A stretch of 31,926 nucleotides of DNA from S012-135 sp964423785 (GCA_964423785.1 CAYRGZ010000013.1:1-31926), one strand, 5' to 3'; numbered from the stretch's first letter, positions 6,782 through 15,007 are shown. A program made the numbers and translations. The notes: generated from the sequence alone by a model not told the origin.

Positions 6782-7114
6782 TCAGCTTTCGTTCAGAATG
6801 GCGATCCGCTGGACCAGGCCGAGGATGGTCTGCCGGATTTCTTCCGGCGGATCGATGAACTGGACACCCATGCCCCGGTCGGCGCCGTCGGCATCCCGGT
6901 TGGTCCAGATGACCCGGGCGGCGATGGAAAACTCGTTGCCGTCGACGGCAAAGGTGAGACGGGGTGTGTCACCCACCGGCGGCGGGTTTTCGGTATAGAT
7001 GAACATGCCGTCCACCGAAATGTCCTTGGAACGGGAGATGAGGTAGTCGCCCTCGTGGATGTAGGTGACCTTGAATTCCGCCGGGACTCGCTTGTTGACG
7101 CGCCGTTCTTTCAT
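6782..7114 (-). CDS. PilZ-domain protein (predicted c-di-GMP binding)
   Basis: A 110-residue single-domain PilZ protein. The start is set by AGGAGGG nine bases upstream of ATG (7114 on the minus strand); longer readings lack a ribosome site and add low-complexity sequence. The c-di-GMP-binding elements are visible: an RxxxR motif (RVNKR, 5-9) and DISVDG (31-36) matching the D/NxSxxG motif. AARVIWTN and GMGVQFID are typical of the barrel. It probably acts in the cytoplasm as a c-di-GMP effector, target unknown. It is convergent with the upstream membrane-protein gene and divergent from the peptidase gene, with a dyad at 7144-7168 between them. Confidence 0.88.
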   Translation of the reverse strand: MKERRVNKRVPAEFKVTYIHEGDYLISRSKDISVDGMFIYTENPPPVGDTPRLTFAVDGNEFSIAARVIWTNRDADGADRGMGVQFIDPPEEIRQTILGLVQRIAILNES

Positions 7115-7143
7115 GGTGGGAGACCCTCCTCGATGAAGGGAGC

Positions 7144-7168
7144 CCCTGGATTTGTTATGAATCCAGGG
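7144..7168. promoter_or_regulatory. 9-bp inverted repeat between divergent genes
   Basis: CCCTGGATT (7144-7152) and AATCCAGGG (7160-7168) are separated by TGTTATG. The site lies between the start codons of the PilZ gene (7114, minus) and the M20 peptidase gene (7206, plus), where an operator for one or both would be expected. It could also be an RNA hairpin in the peptidase leader. Confidence 0.35.
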
Positions 7169-7205
7169 AAACGATTTTCCCCATTGTATTGTGGGCAGAC
7201 GAACG

Positions 7206-8351
7206 ATGTCCAGAAAAAGTTTGTCAGCATCGGCGGCAGAGCGGGCGGCAGATCTCGCGGTGGAGCTGGCCGCCGCCTTGGTTCGCATTCCCAGCGAGTC
7301 GTCGGAAGCGGTGGCCACGGACCTGCGTGATCCCGAGGGGCGTGTCGGTGAGTATCTGGGTGCCTTTTGTCAACGTCAGGGACTGGAGCATGAATTCCAG
7401 GCGGTTGTGGTCGGCCGCCGTAATCTCGTCGTGCGCCGCCGTCGGCCGGAAGCGCCGGCCGTGGTGCTTGCCGCCCACATGGACACGGTGAGCGCCGCCG
7501 GCATGGAGGAGCCCTTTGCCGGCAAGCTGCACGACGGTCGGCTTTGGGGGCGTGGCGCCTGCGACGACAAGGGACCGCTAGCTACGGCCCTTGCGGTGCT
7601 GGCCTGTCTGGATCGGCCAGCTTACGATATCACACTGGTCGCCACGGTGGACGAGGAGTGTTCCCTGGCCGGGGCGGCCACGGCCGCCGCCCGTCTGCCG
7701 GCCTTCGACCTCGGTATCGCCCTCGAGCCCACCGAATGCCGGGTGGTGGTGGCCCACAAGGGAATGCTGCGGCTGGAGATTGCCACCAGTGGTGTGGCGG
7801 CCCATTCCTCCGCACCGGACCAGGGTGTCAATGCCATCAGCCGTATGGTGCCGGTGATCGCCGAACTGGAGTCCCTGCACCGGGAGTTGCAGGCCGGGGC
7901 CGATTCGCAGCTCGGGCCGCCCACCGTGACCGTGACCACCGTTCACGGAGGAAGTTCACTCAATATTGTGCCCGATCGCTGTACCGCCACCGTGGATGTC
8001 CGCTTGCTGCCCGGCATGGCGGCGACGGCGATGGTCGATGACATCCGGGCCCGATTAGGGGAAGGCGTCTCTGTCCGGGTGTTGTTCGATGCACCGGGAA
8101 TCCGGACCGATGGCGATAATCCATTGGTGCAGCGATTGCGGGATGCGGTGCGCCTCCAGGGTGGTGACGATACCCCGGCCGCGGTCTCCTTTGCCACCGA
8201 TTGCTCGCGCTTGTCGGTGAAGGGCCCGTGCATCGTCTGGGGACCGGGGAGCATCCGCCAAGCCCACCAGCGCGAGGAGTGGATCGCCCTGGACGAAATC
8301 CGCCGTGCCTGTGCCGTATTACATCGTTTTCTGGCGGCGGAAGGGAGGTGA
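7206..8351 (+). CDS. M20-family metallopeptidase/deacylase (ArgE/DapE/CPG2-like)
   Basis: A 381-residue cytosolic zinc hydrolase of the M20 family; members cleave amide bonds of acylated amino acids or short peptides. Motifs in order: AAHMDTV (first zinc His and Asp, His91), GRGACDDKGP (bridging Asp), TVDEEC (catalytic Glu pair about 150-151), LEPTE (zinc Glu about 174), the dimerisation domain with HSSAPDQGVNAI, GGSSLNIVPD, and a late zinc His in IRQAHQREEW. ATG 7206 is preferred; an in-frame GTG at 7191 would add five residues, and neither has a strong Shine-Dalgarno. The substrate cannot be read from sequence; ArgE, DapE and carboxypeptidase G2-like roles are all possible. Repeat copy B begins 20 bases after its stop. 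Confidence 0.85.
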   Translation: MSRKSLSASAAERAADLAVELAAALVRIPSESSEAVATDLRDPEGRVGEYLGAFCQRQGLEHEFQAVVVGRRNLVVRRRRPEAPAVVLAAHMDTVSAAGMEEPFAGKLHDGRLWGRGACDDKGPLATALAVLACLDRPAYDITLVATVDEECSLAGAATAAARLPAFDLGIALEPTECRVVVAHKGMLRLEIATSGVAAHSSAPDQGVNAISRMVPVIAELESLHRELQAGADSQLGPPTVTVTTVHGGSSLNIVPDRCTATVDVRLLPGMAATAMVDDIRARLGEGVSVRVLFDAPGIRTDGDNPLVQRLRDAVRLQGGDDTPAAVSFATDCSRLSVKGPCIVWGPGSIRQAHQREEWIALDEIRRACAVLHRFLAAEGR

Positions 8352-8370
8352 GGGGCGGATCTGGCAATTA

Positions 8371-8476
8371 TGATGATCCCGTAAAAGGTCGCTGTCGGTC
8401 CAGGTCTGACACGATAATTCAACGGGTTACAAAACGCGAACTCGATGGAATCGCACTTTTTGCGATTCCATCAATT
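8371..8476 (+). repeat. Dispersed palindromic repeat family 1, copy B
   Basis: Begins TGATGATCCCGTAAAAGGTC and ends with a hairpin whose arms GATGGAATCGCA (8444-8455) and TGCGATTCCATC (8461-8472) flank CTTTT. It is the best-preserved intergenic copy and the reference for the others. Its right edge abuts the stop of a decayed minus-strand gene. Confidence 0.85.
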
Positions 8477-8925
8477 ATGGCGTGCCTGCAGCGGCCTCCA
8501 ACTCGAAGCCGACGATGTTGCGGCTGTTCTTGTCGAATTCCACCCCGAGCAGGTAGACTTCGCCCTGACCGCGGTACTTGTCTGCGTAGCCTTTGGCCTT
8601 GATCTGGGCCAGGGCGGTACCCGTTGCCGCGTCTTCATCCACCACCTTGAACTCGATGACATAAATCTTGCCCTCGATCCGCACCGTCATGTCGATGCGG
8701 CCCGCGTTGGTGGCGTCTTCAGCAATCACGTCCAGCCCCAAGGCCGTGGAGTAGCAGGAGAAGATGGAGGTGTAGTAACCTTCGTAGCCGGCCAGTTGTT
8801 TTTATACCAGTCGTGCGGGATGGAGACGAAAAAAGGTGTGGAACAGTACAGGTCATCCTGAAAGTTCGCCAGTAGGCGGCCGGAGACGGTGCACCCTCGG
8901 CGGTCCTCCCGGCTGTTTTGCCCAA
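8475..8925 (-). pseudogene. Remnant of an AAA-ATPase-like / PD-(D/E)XK nuclease family gene
   Basis: The clear open part (8475-8790) encodes LAGYEGYYTSIFSCYSTA, then ALGLDVIAEDATNAGRIDM, then VIEFKVV: the C-terminal PD-(D/E)XK domain of a widespread family that normally has an N-terminal AAA-like domain and about 500 residues. Upstream, ANFQDDLYCSTPFFVSIPHD and WYKNN lie in another frame; the two frames join at an A-run (about 8796-8803), consistent with loss of one base. Nothing recognisable of the ATPase half remains. The stop lies at the edge of repeat copy B. An 88-residue product from 8741 is possible but unlikely to function. Confidence 0.65.
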
Positions 8926-8943
8926 GCAGTTTGTGGGTAAAAG

Positions 8944-8961
8944 TCAGGTCTTGACACCTGA
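8944..8961. repeat. Interrupted palindrome upstream of the nuclease remnant
   Basis: TCAGGT and ACCTGA flank CTTGAC. A second perfect dyad, GGATTGCG/CGCAATCC with a 2-base spacer, follows at 8973-8990. They lie in the non-coding stretch between the pseudogene and mrp. They may be scars of an element; function unknown. Confidence 0.4.
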
Positions 8962-9028
8962 ATTAGTGCACCGGATTGCGTCCGCAATCCTTCCCATAAT
9001 CCTCGGTACGGGAAAATGTGCCGTGGAC

Positions 9029-9057
9029 TTTGCGGCCGGCCGTGATTACGGTATAGT
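9029..9057 (+). promoter_or_regulatory. Candidate sigma-70-type promoter for the mrp-hrpB run
   Basis: TATAGT (9052-9057) has a TTGCGG about 16 bases upstream (9030-9035). A start near 9064 would give an ~87-base leader containing a stem CACCGC/GCGGTG (9074-9094) and the perfect 12-base palindrome CCTCGTACGAGG (9096-9107). This would be the head promoter of the ten-gene run. Confidence 0.35.
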
Positions 9058-9095
9058 CTCTCTTCGGGGCCGGCACCGCACGCTGTAAGCGGTGG

Positions 9096-9107
9096 CCTCG
9101 TACGAGG
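9096..9107. promoter_or_regulatory. Perfect 12-bp palindrome in the mrp leader
   Basis: CCTCGTACGAGG equals its own reverse complement and lies 44 bases before the mrp start codon. It could be a repressor operator or part of an RNA hairpin; no regulator is recognised. Confidence 0.3.
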
Positions 9108-9150
9108 ATGAGACCAAATTCATGATTCTATAATTCAGGAGGAACGAACC

Positions 9151-10095
9151 ATGACGACATCGTGTAACAAATCAGGGTGCGGGAGCGCCAAGGGCGGCTC
9201 CTGCGGCACCGCCCAGGCCGCCCTCGCCGTGCAGGACATGGCCATCAAATCGTCGCTCGGCAAGATCAAGCACAAGATCCTGGTCATGAGCGGCAAGGGT
9301 GGGGTGGGGAAGTCCACCGTGTCGGTCAACTTGGCTCTGGGCCTTGCCCGCCGTGGTCACCGGGTGGGGCTCATGGACGTGGACCTGCACGGCCCGGACA
9401 TCTGCCGGATGCTGGGGCTCACCGATCGGCTCGCCGACAAGAAGATCGAAGACGGCCTGGTGCCGCCCATGCAGTACGGCGACAATTTGAAGGTCATTTC
9501 GCTCGAGTACATGATGGAAAACCGGGACGATGCCATTATCTGGCGCGGCCCCCTCAAGATCCAGGCCATCCGCCAGTTCATCGCCGACATGGACTGGGGC
9601 GAACTCGACTACCTGGTCATTGACGCGCCGCCGGGCACCGGCGACGAGCCCTTGACGGTGGCCTCCACCATCAAGGATGCCAAGGCCCTGGTGGTGACCA
9701 CGCCCCAGGATGTCGCCCTGGCCGATGTGCGCAAGTCGATCAACTTCTGCCGCCACGTCAAGATGTCAGTGCTCGGGGTGGTGGAGAACATGAGCGGCTT
9801 CGTCTGCCCGCATTGCAACAAGAACGTGGACATCTTCAAGACCGGCGGCGGCGAGAAGATCGCGGCCGAATTCTCGGTGCCTTTTCTCGGCCGCATCCCG
9901 GTGGATCCCCGAGTGGTGGTCGCTGGCGACACCGGCACGCCGTATCTTTCCGGCGACGGCGATTCCGAGGCCATCCGCGCCTTCGCCGCCGTGGTCGATC
10001 GGGTGGAGAAGGCCACCGCCAGCGCTATCCCCATGGCCGATAACATAGCCTGTGCCTGTCAGGGTGCCTGTGATCCCGGCACCTGCGGTGCCTGA
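9151..10095 (+). CDS. mrp: Mrp/NBP35-family iron-sulfur cluster carrier P-loop ATPase
   Basis: A 314-residue cytosolic SIMIBI-class ATPase that binds and passes [4Fe-4S] clusters to apo-proteins. Deviant Walker A SGKGGVGKST (47-56) carries the signature lysine; MDVDLHGPDICRML and DAPPGTGDEPLT follow. The cluster-binding CPHC pair is at C219/C222 (FVCPHCNKNVDIF). The protein also has extra cysteines at both ends: C5, C10 and C18 near the N-terminus, as in NBP35, and a C-terminal tail CACQGACDPGTCG with four. That makes it richer in cysteine than plain Mrp/ApbC and suggests an additional cluster. AGGAGG lies eight bases before ATG. It heads a ten-gene co-directional run. Confidence 0.93.
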   Translation: MTTSCNKSGCGSAKGGSCGTAQAALAVQDMAIKSSLGKIKHKILVMSGKGGVGKSTVSVNLALGLARRGHRVGLMDVDLHGPDICRMLGLTDRLADKKIEDGLVPPMQYGDNLKVISLEYMMENRDDAIIWRGPLKIQAIRQFIADMDWGELDYLVIDAPPGTGDEPLTVASTIKDAKALVVTTPQDVALADVRKSINFCRHVKMSVLGVVENMSGFVCPHCNKNVDIFKTGGGEKIAAEFSVPFLGRIPVDPRVVVAGDTGTPYLSGDGDSEAIRAFAAVVDRVEKATASAIPMADNIACACQGACDPGTCGA

Positions 10096-10119
10096 TCCCG
10101 GACCAGGAGCGTTTGTCTT

Positions 10120-10755
10120 ATGATCCTCGAACAGCTCACCGTCGGCGTCATGGGCGTCTGCTGCTACGTGATCGGTTGCCCGGAAACCCGCCAGGGAGCG
10201 ATCATCGACCCGGGCGGCGACGAGGACCGCATTCTGGCTGCCGTCGCCCGGCATGATCTCACCATCCGCTACATCTGCAACACCCATGGTCACCCGGATC
10301 ATGTCTGCGGCAATCGGATCCTGAAGGAAAAGACCGGCGGCCGCATCGCCATGCATGCGGCCGACGTGGATTTCTTCGCCCGGCCGGAGATCGAGCAGTT
10401 CTTCGCCGCCTTGGGGCTTCCCGGCTCACCACCGGCCGACGTGCGGCTCGACGACGGTGATGTCCTCGACATCGGCACCATCAAGCTTACGGTGATCGCC
10501 ACGCCGGGCCACACGCCGGGCGGGGTCTGTTTCTACACCCCACCCCATTGCTTCACTGGCGACACCCTGTTCGTCGGTGGCGTCGGCCGCACCGATTTCC
10601 CGGGCGGCGACACGGCGGGCTTGCGCGCCTCCATCCAGGAGCGCCTTTTCACCCTGCCCGAGGAGACCATCGTCTGGCCCGGTCATGGCTACGGCGGCCT
10701 GCGTTCCACCATCGGCGAAGAGAAACGGACCAATCCATTCGTCCTCGGATATTGA
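10120..10755 (+). CDS. Glyoxalase II-like metallo-beta-lactamase-fold hydrolase
   Basis: A 211-residue cytosolic hydrolase of the metallo-beta-lactamase fold. Metal motif THGHPDH (55-61) is intact. Later ligands are visible in ATPGHTPGG (His), FTGDTLF (bridging Asp) and WPGHG (His). Size and motifs match the YcbL/GloB2 group of small glyoxalase II-like enzymes, which hydrolyse thioesters such as S-lactoylglutathione; the true thiol substrate here is unknown. It follows mrp by 24 bases, with AGGAG about 11 bases before ATG, and lies 58 bases before selB, so co-transcription is likely. Confidence 0.85.
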   Translation: MILEQLTVGVMGVCCYVIGCPETRQGAIIDPGGDEDRILAAVARHDLTIRYICNTHGHPDHVCGNRILKEKTGGRIAMHAADVDFFARPEIEQFFAALGLPGSPPADVRLDDGDVLDIGTIKLTVIATPGHTPGGVCFYTPPHCFTGDTLFVGGVGRTDFPGGDTAGLRASIQERLFTLPEETIVWPGHGYGGLRSTIGEEKRTNPFVLGY

Positions 10756-10813
10756 TCGTGCAAGGGCGGCTCTCGCGGCCGCCCGACCGCGAACCACCAT
10801 CACGGAACTTGTC

Positions 10814-12727
10814 ATGCGAGAAGTCGTCCTTGGCACCGCCGGCCACGTCGACCACGGCAAGACCAGCCTGGTACGCGCGCTCACCGGCATCAACACCGAC
10901 CGGCTGCGGGAAGAGCAGGAGCGGGGCATCACCATCGAGTTGGGCTTCGCCTTCCTCGACCTGCCGTGCGGTCATCGGCTCGGCATCGTCGATGTGCCGG
11001 GTCACGAGAAGTTCGTGCGCAACATGGTGGCCGGCGCGGCCGGGATCGATATCGTCGCCATGGTCATCGCCGCCGACGAGGGGATCATGCCCCAGACTCG
11101 GGAGCATCTCGACATCTGTCGGCTGCTCGGGGTCCAGAAGGGCTGCATCATCGTCACCAAGATCGACCTGGTGGACGAGGAGTGGCTTGAAATGGTCGTC
11201 GAGGACATCCGGTCGTCGCTGGCTGGTACCTTTCTGGACAGCGCACCGCTCGTCTGCGTCTCCACGGTCACCGGCCAGGGTCTCGACCAGGTGGTGGCGG
11301 TGTTCGACGAGCTGGTCCGCTCCCACTCTTTCACCGAGGCCAGCGGTCCCTTCCGGTTGCCGGTGGACCGGGTGTTCACCATGAAGGGGTTTGGGGTGGT
11401 GGTGACCGGCACCGCCATCTCCGGCACCGTCGGGGTGGGGGACCCCCTGATGGTCTATCCCGCTGGGCTCGCCACCCGGGCGCGCACGCTCCAGGTGCAC
11501 GGCGAGTCCCGTGAACGGGGCGAGGCCGGTCACCGGACGGCGGTGAGTTTGCAAGGGCTCGAAAAGGACCAGCTCCACCGGGGCGACGTGGTGGCCACGC
11601 CAGGGTGTCTTTCGCCGACCTACGTCATCGACGCCGATTTCACCTATCTTGCCGGCAACGAGCGGCCGCTCAAGAACCGCACTCGGGTGCGGGTCCACCT
11701 CGGCACTGCCGAGATCATGGGTCGTATCCTCCTGCTCGAGGCCGACGAAATCGCCCCCGGAGAGACGGCGCCGGTGCAGCTGCTTTTGGAAGAACCCTTC
11801 GGCGTCTGGCCGGGCGATCATTACGTGGTGCGCAGCTATTCGCCGGTGTTCACCATCGGCGGCGGTGTGGTCTATGCCAATGTGTCGCGCAAGCGCAAAC
11901 GGCTCACCGGCAAGGCGGCCGAGCGTTTTGCCATCTATCGCCGCGGTGAGATGGCGGCCGGTATCCTCGCCCATCTCGAGGAGGCGAGTCTCGCGGGCCT
12001 GTCCCGCGACGAGCTGGCCGTGCGGCTCGGCGTTTTTGGCAAACGTCTCGACCGGGAGCTGGCGCCGCTTCTTTCTAAACGTAAGGTTCTCCAGGTAGAG
12101 GCGGACGGCGGTCGCCTGCTGGCCGGTTCGGTGTACACGCGGCTGCAGGGGCGGCTCGTGGCCATCCTGGCCGACTACCATCGTGAGTTTCCCCTGCAGC
12201 CTGGCATCGGCCAGGAAGAGATCGCCGCCCGGTTGGGGCGTGGCGTGGACGGCCGCCTGCTCCAATTCCTCTTGCGGGATACGGCCAGAGGGGGGGCTAT
12301 CGTGATCGAGGCCGGCATCGTCCGGCTGCCGGAACACGAGGTGCGGTTCGCCGACGCCGACCGCAAGGTGCGCGAGGCCCTGGAGAAGCGCTTCGCCGAG
12401 GCCGGCCTGAAACCGCCGCGCAAAAACGAGTTGCTTGCCGAACTGGCCGACTATCCCGCCTCTCTTGTGACCGAGATCCTCGGTGTCCTCGAACGGGAGG
12501 GGGGAATCGTCCGGGTGAGCGAGGAACTCTATTTCGATGCCCACCACCTGGCCGAACTCGAAAAACGGATCAAAGCCCATCTCACCGAACACGGCGAGAT
12601 CGACGCCCAGGGTTTCAAGCAGCTTACCGGACTCACCCGCAAGTTTTCCATCCCCTTGCTCGAGTATTTCGACCGGCGGAAACTCACCCTGCGGGTGGGT
12701 GACAAGCGTATCCTGCGGGGGGCCTGA
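10814..12727 (+). CDS. selB: Selenocysteine-specific elongation factor SelB
   Basis: A 637-residue translation factor that delivers selenocysteinyl-tRNA to ribosomes paused at UGA with a downstream SECIS hairpin. The GTPase domain has GTAGHVDHGKTS (7-18), a switch region with RGITIELGF (38-46), DVPGHEKF (60-67) and TKIDLV. Beta-barrel domains follow (VDRVFTMKGFGVVVTGT is the domain II hallmark). The C-terminal third consists of winged helices that bind SECIS RNA, ending near KRILRGA. ATG 10814 directly precedes the conserved REVVLGTAGHVDHGK; a longer open frame upstream is not homologous. Its presence implies the organism makes selenoproteins, though selA and selC are not here. The TGA stop overlaps the hflX start. 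Confidence 0.95.
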   Translation: MREVVLGTAGHVDHGKTSLVRALTGINTDRLREEQERGITIELGFAFLDLPCGHRLGIVDVPGHEKFVRNMVAGAAGIDIVAMVIAADEGIMPQTREHLDICRLLGVQKGCIIVTKIDLVDEEWLEMVVEDIRSSLAGTFLDSAPLVCVSTVTGQGLDQVVAVFDELVRSHSFTEASGPFRLPVDRVFTMKGFGVVVTGTAISGTVGVGDPLMVYPAGLATRARTLQVHGESRERGEAGHRTAVSLQGLEKDQLHRGDVVATPGCLSPTYVIDADFTYLAGNERPLKNRTRVRVHLGTAEIMGRILLLEADEIAPGETAPVQLLLEEPFGVWPGDHYVVRSYSPVFTIGGGVVYANVSRKRKRLTGKAAERFAIYRRGEMAAGILAHLEEASLAGLSRDELAVRLGVFGKRLDRELAPLLSKRKVLQVEADGGRLLAGSVYTRLQGRLVAILADYHREFPLQPGIGQEEIAARLGRGVDGRLLQFLLRDTARGGAIVIEAGIVRLPEHEVRFADADRKVREALEKRFAEAGLKPPRKNELLAELADYPASLVTEILGVLEREGGIVRVSEELYFDAHHLAELEKRIKAHLTEHGEIDAQGFKQLTGLTRKFSIPLLEYFDRRKLTLRVGDKRILRGA

Positions 12728-14397
12728 CCATCGCCACCGTCACCGGCAATACCAGCGGCCTCAAGAGCGGCCAGTTGCGGGCCCTAGAGCGGCTGTACCG
12801 CCGCCGGTGCCCACCGGACGCCATCGTCACCAACGAGCTGGCCCGGGAGCTATGTCGTCTGTCCGCCGCCTGCAACCGGCAGGTGGGCGTGCTCATCGAC
12901 CGGTCGGGCGGGGTCGAGCTAGTCATGGTCGGCGACCACAAGTCCATCCTCATCCCGGTGCTGTCCCAGCTGCGCTCCGGCCGCGGCCGTTTGAAGGGGT
13001 TGCGTTGTATCCACACCCACCTGGCCGGCGAGCCGCTGACCCAGGACGATCTCACCGACCTGCTCTTCTTGCGCCTCGACCTCATGGCCGCCGTCACCGT
13101 CGGTAGTGACGGCCTGCCGCAGCTCGTCCACGCCGCCCATCTGGTGCCGGTACCGGTGGAGGAGGGGCGGCCGTGGCTGCTGCTCGCCCCCCGCCATCCC
13201 GCCCGGCTGGAGCAGAATTTCCGGGCTATGATCGCGGCGCTGGAGGACGAGTTCGCCCGCCTGCGGCCGCTGGCCGAGGTGGACGCGGACCGAGACCGGG
13301 CGATTCTCGTCAGCGTCACCACCGCCTCCAAGAAGGCGGCCCAGGAGTCCATGGATGAGCTGGTGGAGCTGGCCCGCTCCGACGACGTCGTGGTTCTCGA
13401 CACCATCATCCAGCAGCGCCGGCGGATTCATCCCAAGTGGATCATGGGCAAGGGTAAGCTCGGCGAGATCATGCTCCGGGCTCTCGTCCTGAACGCCAAT
13501 CTGCTGATTTTCGACCAGGAACTCAACCCGTCGCAGATCCGGTCGATCACCGATCATACCGAGCTGCGGGTCATCGACCGTACCCAGCTCATCCTCGACA
13601 TCTTCGCCCGCCGGGCCCGGAGCCGCGAGGGGAGGCTCCAGATCGAGATGGCTCAGCTCAAATACATGCTGCCGCGCCTCACCCTGCGCGACGATGCCCT
13701 GTCGCGGCTCACCGGTGGCATCGGCGGCCGCGGACCCGGCGAGACCAAGCTCGAGATCGACCGACGGCGGATCAACGACCGGCTGGCCAAGCTGGGCCGA
13801 CGGTTGCGCCAGGTGGCCGGCGAGCGCCACCGCCGCCGCCAACGCCGCCGCAAAAAGGGTCTGCCGGTCCTGAGCCTGGTGGGCTATACCAATGCGGGCA
13901 AATCGACCTTGCTCAACAGCTTGACCAGGAGTGATATCATGGCCGAGGACAAGCTGTTCGCCACCCTGGACCCCACCAGCCGGCGGTTGCGCTTTCCACG
14001 GGATATCGAGGTGATCGTCACCGACACGGTGGGGTTCATCCGCAACCTGCCGGACGAGTTGTTGCAGGCCTTCAAGGCCACCCTGGAGGAACTGTACGAG
14101 GCCGACGTGCTCCTGCACGTCATCGATGGCTCGAGTCCGCGCTGCCGGGATCAGGTACGGGTGGTGGAAGACCTGCTCGCCGACATGGACCTTGACCGCA
14201 TACCGATGATTCGTATTCTCAACAAGATCGACCTGCTGGACTCCGACCGGGCCGAGGCCTTGGCCCGGGAACTGGATGCCGTCCCGTTGTCCGCCATCGA
14301 CCGGGCGACCTTTCAGTCCTTGCTCGATCGGGCCGCCGCCCTGGTGGAGGACAAGTGGCGGGCGGTGGCCGGCGGCGGCAAGGAGGAGCGGTCGTGA
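12724..14397 (+). CDS. hflX: Ribosome-associated GTPase HflX (apparent non-AUG start)
   Basis: About 557 residues, a long-form HflX that binds ribosomal 50S/70S particles and can split stalled or hibernating ribosomes. After an N-terminal extension come the HflX nucleotide-binding domain (MGKGKLGEI, LLIFDQELNPSQIR), the glycine-rich linker GGIGGRGPGETKLEIDRRRI, and a GTPase domain with GYTNAGKST (387-395), DTVGFIRNLP and NKIDLL. The conserved-looking N-terminus TVTGNTSGLKSGQ is encoded upstream of the first ordinary start codon (TTG 12775). A stop at 12700 leaves CTG 12724, overlapping the selB TGA as CTGA and preceded by a G-run, as the best start. TTG 12775 would drop 17 residues. The stop overlaps the next GTG. 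Confidence 0.88.
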   Translation: MTIATVTGNTSGLKSGQLRALERLYRRRCPPDAIVTNELARELCRLSAACNRQVGVLIDRSGGVELVMVGDHKSILIPVLSQLRSGRGRLKGLRCIHTHLAGEPLTQDDLTDLLFLRLDLMAAVTVGSDGLPQLVHAAHLVPVPVEEGRPWLLLAPRHPARLEQNFRAMIAALEDEFARLRPLAEVDADRDRAILVSVTTASKKAAQESMDELVELARSDDVVVLDTIIQQRRRIHPKWIMGKGKLGEIMLRALVLNANLLIFDQELNPSQIRSITDHTELRVIDRTQLILDIFARRARSREGRLQIEMAQLKYMLPRLTLRDDALSRLTGGIGGRGPGETKLEIDRRRINDRLAKLGRRLRQVAGERHRRRQRRRKKGLPVLSLVGYTNAGKSTLLNSLTRSDIMAEDKLFATLDPTSRRLRFPRDIEVIVTDTVGFIRNLPDELLQAFKATLEELYEADVLLHVIDGSSPRCRDQVRVVEDLLADMDLDRIPMIRILNKIDLLDSDRAEALARELDAVPLSAIDRATFQSLLDRAAALVEDKWRAVAGGGKEERS

Positions 14398-14990
14398 GCG
14401 CGGTGGCCGGTGGCAAAATCGGCAGGGCCGGTCGTCGCTGGCTGTTCGTCTTCGTCATGACGCTTGTCGTTCTCGTGGCGCGGCCCGCGGTTGGGGCCGA
14501 CCCGGCGGTGATCGACGAGTTGGTGGTGACCAATTCGAGCCGCGATCTGCTGCTCTATTGCCGGGTGGCCGACGCTTTCACCCCGGCCATGGAGGAGGCG
14601 GTCAAGAGCGGCCTGCCGGTGGTCTTCACCTTTACCGTCCGCCTGGAGCGGGTCCGGCGCCACTGGCCGGACGAAAAACTCGCCGATCTCTCCTTCGACC
14701 ACGTCCTTACCTTCGACGCCCTGAAGGAAGAATATACCGTCACCCTGGGCGAGGCGGGCAACCGCCGGCGGACCACTCGGCGATTCGACGAGGCCCGCGG
14801 CTGGATGGCGCGGGTGACCGGGCTCGTGGTCCTGCCGCTCGACCGGCTCGAAGAGGGCGAGGATTACGTTGTGGCGGTCCGGGCCCGTTTGGGGGAGAAG
14901 TCGTTGCCCTTTCATCTTCAGTACCTGTTGCCCTTCTTCTCCCAGTGGGATTTCGAGACCGACTGGCGTACGGTCCGGTTCCGCTATTGA
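14394..14990 (+). CDS. DUF4390-family exported protein
   Basis: A 198-residue protein with an N-terminal basic stretch and hydrophobic segment (about 16-34, ending ARPAVGA), which should serve as signal peptide or anchor. The rest fits the DUF4390 family: DLLLYCRVADAFTPAMEEAV, then FTFTVRLERVRRHW, and a final WDFETDWRTVRF. The function of the family is unknown. It is commonly found next to an NtrY-like sensor kinase, as here (ntrY starts 18 bases downstream), so it may be an envelope partner of that kinase; this is inference. Start GTG 14394 overlaps the hflX stop (GTGA) and has AAGGAGGAG just upstream. Confidence 0.8.
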   Translation: MSAVAGGKIGRAGRRWLFVFVMTLVVLVARPAVGADPAVIDELVVTNSSRDLLLYCRVADAFTPAMEEAVKSGLPVVFTFTVRLERVRRHWPDEKLADLSFDHVLTFDALKEEYTVTLGEAGNRRRTTRRFDEARGWMARVTGLVVLPLDRLEEGEDYVVAVRARLGEKSLPFHLQYLLPFFSQWDFETDWRTVRFRY

Positions 14991-15007
14991 TCGTTTGCGA
15001 TGACCCC

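Noticed and set aside
8445..8861. Plus-strand open frame of 138 codons in the repeat B/pseudogene area
   Set aside because: It begins in the repeat and is antisense to the PD-(D/E)XK remnant, whose minus-strand reading gives clear family motifs.
10577..10813. 79-codon upstream extension of selB
   Set aside because: Lies within the hydrolase gene in another frame; SelB homology begins at REVVLGTAGHVDHGK.
10649..12592. Antisense open frame of 647 codons over selB
   Set aside because: Shadow of selB in high-GC DNA; composition is rich in His, Gly and Asp with no family features.
10814..12727. Selenoprotein genes near selB
   Set aside because: Annotated genes here read through without needing an in-frame TGA, and I saw no convincing extension of a domain beyond a TGA stop.
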